From NCBI GenBank assembly GCA_009838735.1, contig VXQZ01000050.1, forward strand, positions 1 through 64,000: a stretch of DNA of 64,000 nt, in the 5' to 3' direction. A program made the position numbers and the translations under genes. Shown here one piece after another: positions 39,719 to 48,288 of this stretch. This DNA comes from Chloroflexota bacterium (GTDB lineage Bacteria; Chloroflexota; Dehalococcoidia; Bin125). Numbering within the stretch: the first letter of the stretch is position 1; each line of letters begins with the position of its first letter. The notes under the pieces were generated by a model. The model was not told the DNA's origin, did no database searches, and saw only the letters and a list, made by a program, of their open reading frames with translations.

Positions 39719-40399
39719 ATGGTCTTCAGTGAGGAACTGATCGACTTCCTGGTCGGACTGTCGGCCAATAACGAGCGTGAGTGGTTTAACGCGCGCAAGG
39801 ACGTGTACGAGACGGTCTTGCGCGAGCCCGCGCTGGAGTACATCCGCCAGGTCGGCGGGCCGCTGGCCGACATCTCGCCACACATCCGCGCCTCCGATCG
39901 CAAGCAGGGCGGGTCGCTGATGCGGATCTACCGCGACGTGCGCTTCTCGCGGGACAAATCGCCCTACAAGACCAACGTCGGGATTCAGTTCCGGCACGAG
40001 TCGGGCAAGGACGTGCATGCGCCGGGCTACTACGTGCACATATCGATCGAAGAGTGTTTCATCGGCGCCGGGAGCTGGATGCCGGATCGCGACGCGCTGC
40101 TCGCCTACCGGCGCGCCGTTTCCGAACATCCCAGGGAGTGGCTTGCGCTTAAGGAACTGGCGGAGACGAGTGAGTGGAGCATCGACGGCCACCACGACAT
40201 GCTCAAGCGTCCGCCGCGAGGCTTTTCGGCCGACGACCCGATGATCGAAGACATCAAACGCAAGCACTTCATCGTTACCCACCGAATGGACGTCGACGAG
40301 GTGACGGCGCCGGATTTCGTTGACTACACGATCGACCGGTTCCGGGAGTCGAAGGAGTGGATGGCCTTTCTGGCCAAGGCGATTGGGTTGCCGTTCTAA
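39719..40399 (+). CDS. DUF2461 family protein
   Basis: The 226-residue protein matches DUF2461 across its length: LIDFLVGLSANNEREWFNARKD, MRIYRDVRFSRDKSPYKTNVGIQF and YYVHISIEECFIGAG. Relatives occur in all domains of life without known activity. ATG 39719 with GGGGA upstream is preferred over an in-frame TTG at 39689. It begins 26 bases after the MFS gene. Confidence 0.88.
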   Translation: MVFSEELIDFLVGLSANNEREWFNARKDVYETVLREPALEYIRQVGGPLADISPHIRASDRKQGGSLMRIYRDVRFSRDKSPYKTNVGIQFRHESGKDVHAPGYYVHISIEECFIGAGSWMPDRDALLAYRRAVSEHPREWLALKELAETSEWSIDGHHDMLKRPPRGFSADDPMIEDIKRKHFIVTHRMDVDEVTAPDFVDYTIDRFRESKEWMAFLAKAIGLPF

Positions 40400-40459
40400 C
40401 CGGAGTTCTGCTGTCTCCTGTCTATCCTGCGAGCCGAAGGCATTGACGAGGAGGACGCG

Positions 40460-40945
40460 ATGACTCAAGAGACGCCTGAACGGAACATGCCACCGGTGGC
40501 GCCGGCCCTGGAGGGCGACCCGGTTCCGCCGCCCGAGGATTCGCGCTTCGTGATCAAACCGATCTCCGAAACGTCGGTCAGCGTGGGGCGAAACATTCAC
40601 TCTCGGCGGATGTTCACGACGGCGGAGGGTCGCTTCGAGAGCTCGTTCCAGTTTGTGCTTTACAACGTGCTGCCGGTGGGCGAGACGAATGTGCGGCACA
40701 TTCATGAGGACATCGAGAAGGTCTACTACTTCCTGAAGGGCAACGCGGAGATCGATTGCGGACCCTGGCGGACGACGGCGACGGCGGGCGACTTCCTCTT
40801 CTTCCCGGCCGACATCGCGCACCAGATTTACAGCCAGGGGCCCGAGGATCTGGAGTTCATCGTCTGCGCGGCGCAGACGACGGGCGAGGCGCGGGGCATG
40901 TCTGACGGCGGCCTGCTGGAATTCAGTGACGGGGATGACGACTGA
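40460..40945 (+). CDS. Cupin domain protein
   Basis: The 161-residue cupin has metal-binding pattern HIHEDIEKVYYFLKG (about 79-93) and a second motif FFPADIAHQIY with a His. It is followed by an acidic tail. No substrate can be assigned; placement with an Ldh-type dehydrogenase (overlap TGATG) suggests a shared small-molecule pathway. ATG 40460 has GAGGAGG upstream; TATCCT at 40423-40428 may be its -10. Confidence 0.85.
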   Translation: MTQETPERNMPPVAPALEGDPVPPPEDSRFVIKPISETSVSVGRNIHSRRMFTTAEGRFESSFQFVLYNVLPVGETNVRHIHEDIEKVYYFLKGNAEIDCGPWRTTATAGDFLFFPADIAHQIYSQGPEDLEFIVCAAQTTGEARGMSDGGLLEFSDGDDD

Positions 40946-41997
40946 TGGCCGACCAGGATGCGACCGAGGTCGTCCCGCTTGAGCCGCTGCGCGAGTTTGG
41001 CGCCAGGGTCTACGAGGCTTGCGGCGTTCCATCAGAAGACGCGGCCTTCACGGTCGAGATTCAACTGACCGCCGACCTGCGCGGAGTCGACACGCATGGG
41101 TTCCAGCGGCTGGGCTGGTACGCGGGACATCTGCAGGCGGGCCGCTATAACCCGACACCGAGGCTTGAGGTGCTGAAGGAGACGCCGGTCTCGCACGTGG
41201 TCGACGGCGACGGCGGGATTGGGCAGCTGATCGTGGCTCGGACGATGGAGCGCACGATCGCCAAGGCGAAAGAGACCGGACTGGCGCTGGGCACGCTGCG
41301 CAACAGCAACGACTGGGGGATGGGCGCGTTCTATCCGATGATGGCGGCGGCCGCGGGCTTCGTCTCGTTCTGCACGACGACGAGTGTGCCGAACATCGCG
41401 CCGTTCGGGTCCCGGACCCGGATTTCGGGCAACAACCCGATGGCCTTCGCCGTGCCGCGCGCGTCGGGTCCGCCGGTCGTGCTCGACATGGCGCTGACGC
41501 CAGTCGCGCTGGGCAAGGTGATGCGGGCGCGGGCGGAGGGCCGAGAGATCCCCGAAGAGTGGGGCTTCCTCGACATCGAGGGGTTGCCGACGACCGATCC
41601 GGAGACGGCGCTGTCCGGGATCATCCCGGCGCTGGGCGCGGTCGCGGCCTATAAGGGGTCGGGACTGAGCATGTTCATGAACCTGCTCGCCGGCGCGCTG
41701 CCGGGCGGATACCACTCGAAAGACGTCAACATCGGCAAACGGGGACAGTTTCTGCTCGTGATCGACCCCGAGATATTCGGAGACGCCGGCGAGTTCGCCG
41801 AGAAGGTGGACTCGATGGTCGACCAGATCAAGTCGGCCGATCCGCTGCCGGACGTCGGTGAGGTCTTCGCTCCGGGCGAGATCGAGCAGCGCGCCTATGA
41901 GGAGCGGATTGCGGCCGGGCACGTCGTCTATCCCGCCTCGACGTTGCAGGAACTGCGGGAGTTGTCGTCGGAGATGGGGATCCCGCTGGAGGTCTGA
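40945..41997 (+). CDS. Malate/L-lactate dehydrogenase-type (Ldh_2) oxidoreductase
   Basis: The 350-residue NAD(P)-dependent oxidoreductase belongs to the Ldh/YlbC/ureidoglycolate dehydrogenase fold. Recognisable stretches are ADLRGVDTHGFQRL (near 43), GTLRNSNDWGMGAFY, ISGNNPMAFAVPR and YKGSGLSMFMNLLAG. The commonly conserved GHxG and substrate histidines are partly replaced (RNSNDWGMG). Substrate unknown. It shares a start/stop overlap with the cupin gene. Confidence 0.88.
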   Translation: MADQDATEVVPLEPLREFGARVYEACGVPSEDAAFTVEIQLTADLRGVDTHGFQRLGWYAGHLQAGRYNPTPRLEVLKETPVSHVVDGDGGIGQLIVARTMERTIAKAKETGLALGTLRNSNDWGMGAFYPMMAAAAGFVSFCTTTSVPNIAPFGSRTRISGNNPMAFAVPRASGPPVVLDMALTPVALGKVMRARAEGREIPEEWGFLDIEGLPTTDPETALSGIIPALGAVAAYKGSGLSMFMNLLAGALPGGYHSKDVNIGKRGQFLLVIDPEIFGDAGEFAEKVDSMVDQIKSADPLPDVGEVFAPGEIEQRAYEERIAAGHVVYPASTLQELRELSSEMGIPLEV

Positions 41998-42170
41998 GCG
42001 GCGGGTGTTGCGTCGTGGTTTACGGAACTGAAACCGGCGTCGCAACGGAACTGACCCGCGGCTCGAGGGGCGCCGACTGACCCCGAAAATCGGTGCTGAG
42101 CGTATGCGGGGCGAAATTGGGTGAGTTTTGGACAGTTTCCAGTGCTCAGCGGCAGTTGAGGTGTGTTGGA

Positions 42171-42220
42171 GTCCAGATTTGTCCAGATCAGTCCAGATTC
42201 GTCCAGATGAGTCCGGAATC
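42171..42220. repeat. Five 10-base direct repeats GTCCAGATNN
   Basis: Units begin exactly every ten bases at 42171, 42181, 42191, 42201 and 42211; the first four share GTCCAGAT and the fifth reads GTCCGGAA. Ten-base phasing places every unit on the same DNA face, as for a cooperatively binding protein. Confidence 0.7.
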
Positions 42221-42237
42221 CGTGAGTGTGATTCCGG
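42213..42237. terminator. Possible terminator hairpin CCGGAATC/GATTCCGG
   Basis: Perfect 8-base inverted repeat with a 9-base loop between two convergent genes. No T-tract follows on either strand, so intrinsic termination is uncertain; it also overlaps the last unit of the ten-base repeats. Confidence 0.3.
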
Positions 42238-42362
42238 CGTGATCCGGGAGAGTCCGGGAGTGTCTGGATGGGGAACCGGCTGTCGGTGAGGCATGCCGCC
42301 GCTCTTCAGGAGTGATACGCTCAGATGTTCGTATTGTATCCGGAATCAGTAGGCGAGCGCGA

Positions 42363-43376
42363 TCATTGTTCGCAGACGACGCCGTCGCTGTCTCCGTCCC
42401 GGGCGGAGGGGACTGTGTGTTTGGGGAACCCCTGGCCGGTTCCCTTTGAGCCCCGTTGTCGTTCAACGCCGGCTGCCTCGGCTTCGTCGCAGGAGGCGTA
42501 GGGGCCTGACGGCTGCTCTTCGGCGTCCGGGCGCTGTTGATCGTTCTGCTCGCGCTGGACGTGGATCACGGTCGGCTGTCGCTCCGGGTACTCGGCCCGG
42601 CGCTGGTAGCTGGCGGGACAAGTCTGGAGCATGTCACGTAGGGCGACGACCTCCTGCTGGTCGGCGGTGAGCGACCACTTGACCTTGACGGCGATCCAGT
42701 CGTGCGCGTACTGGCACCAGGCGCTTTTGAGCGGAGGCTTCCAGTCGGCGGGATCGTCAGCTCGCTTGATTCGGTTGCTGGAGGCTGAAACGGCCGTGAG
42801 CGCGGCGGGGAGATCGAGGTCGTTGGCGAAGGCCGACTTGCGCTCGGCCGGCCAGACGGCGGCGCCGGAGTCATGCGCTTCCGCCAGCGGCACCATGTGG
42901 TCGATGTCCAGCTTTGAGGGATCGTCAAACGGATCGTCGTCGTACCAGGAATGCCAGAGGCCGTCCAACGGACGACAGTCCTGGTTGACCTCAGTGATGG
43001 TGATTGCTTCCGCGATCAGCACGAGTTCGCGGACGTTACAGGCCGGTCGGTCGGTCTCCAGCCATCCGTCGGGCATGTACAGATCGCGGTCGTAGCTGAT
43101 GCCTGCGTCCGATTCAGGAGCCACCGTGAGCCGAGCGAGCATTTCCTCGAACCGATCCTGCGATTCCTGTTGTCGCTCGGAGTGAGGTTGGCTTGCAGGT
43201 TGCTCAGGAACAGTCTGCTGGACCGGCTGCGGCTCGGGCGCGGCTGTCTGGCCAGCGGACTGATCGGACTGAGTCTGGGGTTCGATCGCGCAGGCCGACA
43301 GCGCGAGGCCGGTGAGCAGGAAGGAGACGGCGAGCGCACGGACGATTCGGAGTCTCATGGTGTTCTTCAGCAGCAT
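42363..43376 (-). CDS. Secreted HNH nuclease lipoprotein with excalibur domain
   Basis: The 337-residue exported protein has a lipobox (ALSAC, about Cys29). A Gln/Pro-rich linker is followed by an HNH (DUF1524/GmrSD-C like) domain with [16 protein letters not shown] near 156 and a downstream Asn/Arg run ([14 protein letters not shown]). The last 45 residues are an excalibur calcium-binding motif ([10 protein letters not shown]) common on secreted nucleases. Extracellular DNA cleavage is likely. An internal ATG at 43358 is an alternative start. Confidence 0.85.
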
Positions 43377-43461
43377 GCCTCGGGTTTGGAAAGACGAACC
43401 ATAGCAGCGAGCCGACGTCGTATCCCTCTATCCTGACTGGGAAGCCGAGAGGACGAGTGTC

Positions 43462-44598
43462 ATGGTCAGCGAGATTGTCTATTCCTGCGACTCCCACGTG
43501 GTTGAGGGGCCGGAGGTCTTTGACGGACTGGTAGAAAAATTCGGCGATCGCGCGCCGCGCGTGGTCGACGGCTGGAAGGGCCGCGAGGGGGTGTACCTTG
43601 CCTGGCCGCAGATCGACTTCGCCATGCTGGTGGGGCGGCTGGGGATCGCCGGGGCGAACCTGAACCTGCCCGAAACCAAGGAGAAGATGCAGCGCGGCTG
43701 GGACCTAATCAATCCCGGGGTCAAGGACCCGGTAGCGCGCCTGACCGAGCAGGATGCAGACGGCGTGGTCGGCGAGGTGATGTATCCCTCGATCAACATG
43801 CTGACCTACATGGTCGATGACGTGGAGGTGGTGAACGCCGTCTTCCAGCGTCACAACGACTGGATCCGCGACTACTGCTCGCACAGCCCCGAGCGGCTGA
43901 TCGGCGTCGGTTGTCTGACGCTGCGCGACGTGGAGGTCGGGATCGCCGAGCTTGAGCGCTGCGCCAACATGGGTATCAAGGGCGTCGCGATTCCCTGTAC
44001 CGCGCCCAAGGACAAGCCGTACTCGGACGCCTACTACGAGCCGTTCTGGGCGGCGGCAGAGGAAGCCGGACTGCCGCTGACGATGCACATCTTCTGCGGC
44101 GCGGAGCCGGGGATGGGTCTGCCCAAGGAGTGGGACGAGGTCGTGAGCTACACGCTGGCGCATTCGGCCGCCTGGAACACGATCTCCAACCTCGTTACCT
44201 CAGGGGTTTGCGAGCGGCATCCGGGTCTGAAGTTCGTGATGGCCGAATGGGAGACCGGCTGGATCGCGCACACACTCGAGCGCTGGGACCACGCCTACTA
44301 CCGCGCTCGCGCGGTCGACCGGACGCCCGAGCTGGAGATGTTGCCCTCGGAGTACTTCCACCGCAACTTCATGGTCACGTTCGAGGACGACGAGATCGGC
44401 GTGCAAACGCGCGACCGCATTGGGGTCGACAACCTGCTCTGGGGCAACGACTATCCGCACCACGACGCGATCTGGCCGAACTCGCGCCGGATCCTGGACG
44501 AGATCATGGAAGGCGTCCCGCAGGAGGACGTCGACAAGATGGTCTGGGGCAACGTGCAGAAGTTGTACAACATCGACGTGAAGGCGCTGCCGGTGTAG
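43462..44598 (+). CDS. Amidohydrolase-2 family metal-dependent hydrolase
   Basis: The 378-residue TIM-barrel hydrolase or decarboxylase has CDSHVVEGPE (about 9-18), in place of the usual DxHxH, PLTMHIFCG, and the late LLWGNDYPHHDAIWPNS, typical of PF04909. These enzymes hydrolyse or decarboxylate aromatic or lactone acids. Substrate unknown. TATCCT at 43429-43434 may be its -10; ATG 43462 has GAGAGGA upstream. Confidence 0.85.
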   Translation: MVSEIVYSCDSHVVEGPEVFDGLVEKFGDRAPRVVDGWKGREGVYLAWPQIDFAMLVGRLGIAGANLNLPETKEKMQRGWDLINPGVKDPVARLTEQDADGVVGEVMYPSINMLTYMVDDVEVVNAVFQRHNDWIRDYCSHSPERLIGVGCLTLRDVEVGIAELERCANMGIKGVAIPCTAPKDKPYSDAYYEPFWAAAEEAGLPLTMHIFCGAEPGMGLPKEWDEVVSYTLAHSAAWNTISNLVTSGVCERHPGLKFVMAEWETGWIAHTLERWDHAYYRARAVDRTPELEMLPSEYFHRNFMVTFEDDEIGVQTRDRIGVDNLLWGNDYPHHDAIWPNSRRILDEIMEGVPQEDVDKMVWGNVQKLYNIDVKALPV

Positions 44599-44683
44599 GT
44601 GGCAATGTCAACGAGATTGACTTCAAATTGACACCTTGCGGCCTGCTTCACGTCAGCGGTCGGGCGACTTGGAGCGACTCAGT

Positions 44684-44725
44684 CAACTATCGGATCAATA
44701 GACACCGATAGAACACCGATAGTTG
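44684..44725. promoter_or_regulatory. Dyad CAACTATCGG...CCGATAGTTG upstream of fic2
   Basis: Perfect 10-base inverted repeat (44684-44693 and 44716-44725), with a third ACCGATAG at 44704-44711, giving two direct copies 11 bases apart. Likely a protein-binding site. Confidence 0.45.
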
Positions 44726-44747
44726 CGTGCATTCGGCCTGATGGGCG

Positions 44748-44782
44748 ATTTGCTCACGGTTTCACATCAACCGTGAGCAAAT
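44748..44782. promoter_or_regulatory. 14-base dyad, operator copy 1
   Basis: ATTTGCTCACGGTT (44748-44761) and AACCGTGAGCAAAT (44769-44782) form a perfect inverted repeat around TCACATC. The core GGTTTCACANNAACCGTGAGCA is repeated in copy 2. Confidence 0.6.
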
Positions 44783-44828
44783 CAACAGAACTGGGGCCGG
44801 GGTTTTCGCATCGCCGAGCCTCAGCACT

Positions 44829-44868
44829 TACTATTGGTTTCACAGAAACCGTGAGCACGCCAATAGTA
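44829..44868. promoter_or_regulatory. Nested dyad, operator copy 2
   Basis: Outer TACTATTGG/CCAATAGTA (44829-44837 and 44860-44868) encloses GGTTTC/GAAACC and the same GGTTTCACANNAACCGTGAGCA core as copy 1. It lies 16 bases before the fic2 ATG, a position suited to repression. Confidence 0.6.
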
Positions 44869-44884
44869 GTGCGAGGATCAGGGA

Positions 44885-46225
44885 ATGCCGCTTCCCCAGA
44901 CCGCGCCATCGCAGGCTGCGCTCTCGGCGGAGTTCGTCCAACTCGACGCTGAGCAGCAGGTCGCCCTGCTCACCGAGGCCTATCCGCTTGACGACAAGGA
45001 TCGCTACCTCCCCTGGGACGAGATCCGCTATCGAACACCGCCGGCCGGCCGCAGCGCGCGCCTGCATTGGTTTGGCATGGCCATGGCGCGACGAGCATCA
45101 GCTCGGTCATTGCCGTTGTTGGGACGCGGGGATCAACCCTTCTGGTACTGCAACGCGCAGCCCGTGCTCGCGGCTCTCAATCGTCTAGATCAGGCCCAGC
45201 GCGCCCACATCCTTGCCGACGAGACACTGATGACCAATGCAGCCCGCCGACGCTGGCTGCAGCGAGGGCTGATCGAAGAGTCGATCCAGTCCAGCCGACT
45301 GGAGGGCGCCAACACCAGCCGCCTGCTCGCACGGGAGATGCTGCATGATGGCCGACCTCCGCGGGACAAGAGCGAGCGGATGATCGCCAACAACTTCGCT
45401 GCCATGCAGACCGTGGAGGAATGGGCGACCAACGGCGATTCAGTGGACCTCGAACACATCTTGGGCCTGCACCAGGTCGTCGCCACCGGCACCATGCACA
45501 ATGAGAACGATGCTGGACGGCTGCAACGACCTGGTGAGGCACGCGTCTACGTCGTGTCGGCCAGCCAGGAGATCGTGCACCGCCCGCCGCCCGCGGACGA
45601 GCTCCCCGAGCGGATGCAGAGAATCACGGACTTCGCAGATCTCGACCCGGATGCGGAGTTCGTGCATCCGCTCGTTCGGGCCATCCTGCTGCACTTCATG
45701 ATCGGCTACGACCACCCGTTCGTTGACGGCAACGGCCGGACCGCGCGAGCGCTCTTTTACTGGTCGCTGTTGCGCTCGGGATGGTGGCTGGCACCGTATC
45801 TGCCGATCTCTCACTTCCTTCTGCAGGCGCCGGCGCAGTACTCGCGCGCCTATCAGCACGTCACCGCCGACAACAACGATGTCACACACTTCCTCCTCCA
45901 CCAGCTCGACATCATGGATCGGGCGGTCGAACAACTCGGTCGCGACCTGCAGGAAGAGGCCGCAGCGACCCGAGACCTGCTGGAACGGCTCGGCGAGACC
46001 GGATTCAGCGAACGACAACTTGCGATCATCGATGCGGCCCTAGAGCAGCCCAGTCGCATCTTCACGATCGCGCAACAGCAGAACGAGCATCGGGTCTCTT
46101 ACTGGGCAGCTCGCGCCGATCTCCAGAACCTGACTGAACGCGGCTTCCTGCAACGCCAGCGCTCGGGCAAGAAGTTCGTCTTTCGCCCCGCGCCGGACCT
46201 CCTGGATCGCCTTGGCGGAAGCTAG
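44885..46225 (+). CDS. Fic family protein with C-terminal winged helix
   Basis: The 446-residue protein has the complete Fic motif HPFVDGNGRTAR (277-288) and inhibitory SSRLEG (136-141), so a class II, self-inhibited AMP-transferase. Residues 368-446 look like a winged helix (SRIFTIAQQQNEHRVSYWAARADLQNLTERGFL), suggesting DNA binding and perhaps autoregulation through the dyads at 44684-44868. ATG 44885 has GAGG about nine bases upstream. It differs in sequence from the Fic at 35962. Confidence 0.9.
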   Translation: MPLPQTAPSQAALSAEFVQLDAEQQVALLTEAYPLDDKDRYLPWDEIRYRTPPAGRSARLHWFGMAMARRASARSLPLLGRGDQPFWYCNAQPVLAALNRLDQAQRAHILADETLMTNAARRRWLQRGLIEESIQSSRLEGANTSRLLAREMLHDGRPPRDKSERMIANNFAAMQTVEEWATNGDSVDLEHILGLHQVVATGTMHNENDAGRLQRPGEARVYVVSASQEIVHRPPPADELPERMQRITDFADLDPDAEFVHPLVRAILLHFMIGYDHPFVDGNGRTARALFYWSLLRSGWWLAPYLPISHFLLQAPAQYSRAYQHVTADNNDVTHFLLHQLDIMDRAVEQLGRDLQEEAAATRDLLERLGETGFSERQLAIIDAALEQPSRIFTIAQQQNEHRVSYWAARADLQNLTERGFLQRQRSGKKFVFRPAPDLLDRLGGS

Positions 46226-46262
46226 CGGTAGTCTGCAATTCGAACTGCGAACGGCTGGCGAT

Positions 46263-47030
46263 ATGAGCAACATGCGATCTGTGCTGGTTGATGTTCTGGT
46301 TGCCTTGCTGATCATGATCTTTGGCGGGATTATTTTTGCCCGGCTTGCGGGGGTGGAGGAGGGGGAGACGGCTCCGGATTGGGCTCAGTTTGCTCCGCTG
46401 GTTCTGGCGATGATCTACCTGGGTTGGCGGACGCTTCGGCGCAGCCGACAGCGGCGCGAGGCCGAAGCTCGGATGGAGGAATCCGCCCCGGAGCGCGATG
46501 GTTGGGGCGATGAGGGCCGCGCGGACGTTCCGCCGATGGACGACTACGAGTGGCGTTCGCGGCTGGAGTCTTCGATTCGCAACCTGGGACGCGACGCCTT
46601 TGAGCAGTTCACGATTCGGATCCTCAGCGCGCTGGCGGTGGTGGACGTCAAGGTCGAACGGATTGCCTTCGACGGCGCCGTCGAGTGCCTGGGGGTGCAT
46701 GACGACGAGGACCGGGCCAGCGTGTACGCCATTTTTCGCCGCTCGTTTGGTTCGCTGGGAGCGAATCAGATTCGGGATCTGCGGGCGTCGATGGAGGGTA
46801 AGGCGGCTGAAGGTCTGTTCGTCTCGAATGGCGAGTTTTCTTCGTCGGCCATCGACGAAGCGGACGGTGGGGAACCACCGATTGAGCTGGTCGACGGGGA
46901 CGATCTGCTCGATTTGATGTACACGAATCGGCTGGGCTTGATTTTCGACGAGATCGGACGCGTCACAGGAGTCGACGATGAGTGGTTCCGCGGTCTCGCC
47001 CGCGACGAACGAGTCCGGGACGGAGACTGA
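46263..47030 (+). CDS. Membrane-tethered Mrr-like restriction endonuclease-fold protein
   Basis: The 255-residue protein has two N-terminal membrane helices (residues 6-28 and about 40-55) and a linker. The domain near 95-225 resembles Mrr_cat (LGRDAFEQFTIRILSALAVVDVKVER, AAEGLFVSNGEFSSSAIDEA, PIELVDGDDLLDLMY). The usual DGGVD reads DGAVE and the QxK motif reads AIFRR, so catalytic residues are altered. TAGTCT at 46229-46234 may be its -10. Role unknown; possible inactive or divergent nuclease. Confidence 0.6.
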   Translation: MSNMRSVLVDVLVALLIMIFGGIIFARLAGVEEGETAPDWAQFAPLVLAMIYLGWRTLRRSRQRREAEARMEESAPERDGWGDEGRADVPPMDDYEWRSRLESSIRNLGRDAFEQFTIRILSALAVVDVKVERIAFDGAVECLGVHDDEDRASVYAIFRRSFGSLGANQIRDLRASMEGKAAEGLFVSNGEFSSSAIDEADGGEPPIELVDGDDLLDLMYTNRLGLIFDEIGRVTGVDDEWFRGLARDERVRDGD

Positions 47031-47032
47031 GG

Positions 47033-48160
47033 ATGAGTTCTGCAACTGACTCTGCATCCGACGCGCAACCGACGGTCGGCGTGCTACCCGGCGACGACGC
47101 GGCGCCCGAGGCGGTGCATGCCTCGCTGGCGGTGCTGCAGGCGATGGAGTTGCCGATCGCGTTCGAGGTCCTGCCCGACGGCGCGGAGATGGCTCGGGAG
47201 ATGTCGCGCGAAGAGGGCGAGCAGCTGGTGATCGATACGGCCGAGCGCTGTAACACAGTGCTGTTCGGCTCGACCAATGGTCAGACACCGGGCGTCGGAT
47301 ATTTCCGCTGGGGACGGCAGACGTACGCGAACGTGCGGCCGATCAAGTGGCGGCCCGGCTTCCGCTCGCCGATGGTCCGGCCGGAGGGCATCGACTACGT
47401 CATCGTGCGCGAGAACCTGGAGGACCTGTACGCCGGAATTGAGGGCGATCTGTCGGAGGTCGCAGCCTCGGGTCTGGCCGACCGTCCTCGGTTCGGCGGC
47501 GTCTCGCGCACCCAGATTCCCGGGGGATTCGGCCACTTTGCCGAGGCCGACGGACGCTATGCGATCAAGTACTTCACGAGGGCCAATGTCGAGCGCGTGG
47601 CGCATTTCGCCTGCCGGCTGACGCAACAGCGCAAGGCGGAGGGATCTGAGGGCAAACTGACCTGTTCGGCCAAGTACAACGTGTTGTCGCGGACCGACGG
47701 CTGGTTCGTCGAGATCGCCGCCGAGGTCGCGTCCGGCTATCCCGATATCACCTTTGAGTCATTCATCGCCGACGATTTCGCCCGGCGAATCGTCGCCTCG
47801 CCGCACGATCTGGATGTGGTACTGCTGCCCAACCTCTACGGTGACATCTTCTCGGACGAGGGCGCGGGTACGATTGGCGGCCTGGGACTGGCGCCATCGG
47901 GTTGCTTCGGCGAGGACTGGGCCTATTTCGAGTCGGTCCACGGAACTGCCCCCGACATCGCCGGCATGCACCGGATCAATCCGACGGCGACGATGCTCTC
48001 GGCGGTGATGATGCTTCATCATCTCGGTCAGCATGAACGGGCGTCGGCGTTGGAGGCGGCGATTGACGCGGTCTACGAAGCCGGGGAGCGGTTGACGCCG
48101 GACCAGGGCGGCTCGGCGAGCACCGAGGAGTTTGCGCAGGCTGTGATCGACGCGCTGTAG
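47033..48160 (+). CDS. Isocitrate/isopropylmalate dehydrogenase family protein
   Basis: The 375-residue beta-decarboxylating dehydrogenase has PNLYGDIFSDEGAGTIGGLG near 278, YVIVRENLEDLYAGIEG near 115 and FESVHGTAPDIAG. The family oxidises isocitrate, isopropylmalate, tartrate or homoisocitrate with NAD(P). The early PGDDAAPE departs from the common PGDGIGPE. Substrate not assignable. ATG 47033 has GGAG upstream, two bases after the Mrr-like gene. Confidence 0.85.
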   Translation: MSSATDSASDAQPTVGVLPGDDAAPEAVHASLAVLQAMELPIAFEVLPDGAEMAREMSREEGEQLVIDTAERCNTVLFGSTNGQTPGVGYFRWGRQTYANVRPIKWRPGFRSPMVRPEGIDYVIVRENLEDLYAGIEGDLSEVAASGLADRPRFGGVSRTQIPGGFGHFAEADGRYAIKYFTRANVERVAHFACRLTQQRKAEGSEGKLTCSAKYNVLSRTDGWFVEIAAEVASGYPDITFESFIADDFARRIVASPHDLDVVLLPNLYGDIFSDEGAGTIGGLGLAPSGCFGEDWAYFESVHGTAPDIAGMHRINPTATMLSAVMMLHHLGQHERASALEAAIDAVYEAGERLTPDQGGSASTEEFAQAVIDAL

Positions 48161-48178
48161 GTCAACTCTTGGTTGTCG

Positions 48179-48276
48179 TGGCGGGAGCGCATGGGAGTCG
48201 AACCCACCCGAGACGGTGCGGACCGCCCCGCATCAGTTTTGAAGACTGTGGAAGACACCGGTCCCCTTCCGCTCCC
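48179..48276 (-). tRNA. selC: tRNA-Sec (anticodon TCA)
   Basis: Carries selenocysteine for UGA recoding. Read on the minus strand: acceptor GGGAGCG paired with CGCTCCC; a six-base D stem GGGGAC/GTCTTC, which is diagnostic of tRNA-Sec; anticodon loop CTTCAAA with anticodon TCA; a very long variable arm rich in G/C; T arm GTGGG-TTCGACT-CCCAT; discriminator G and encoded CCA. Total 98 nucleotides. The 5' end lies 12 bases after the stop of the DUF4268 gene, so it is probably read through from it or has its promoter inside that gene. No selA, selB or selD is in the window. Confidence 0.95.
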
Positions 48277-48288
48277 GTGCTGGTGAGG

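Larger units (their letters stand above)
41998..42362. other. 365-base convergent intergenic region
   Basis: Lies between the stop codons of two convergent genes. I see no credible gene. It holds the ten-base repeat array at 42171-42220 and an inverted repeat at 42213-42237; the rest is unremarkable and AT-richer than its flanks. Confidence 0.5.

Noticed and set aside
42171-42220. CRISPR or microsatellite
   Set aside because: Ten-base units without spacers, and variable last two bases; better seen as phased binding sites.
41032-42294. Minus-strand open frame reaching into the convergent gap
   Set aside because: Mostly antisense of the Ldh-type gene; the extra part crosses the ten-base repeat array and has no motif.
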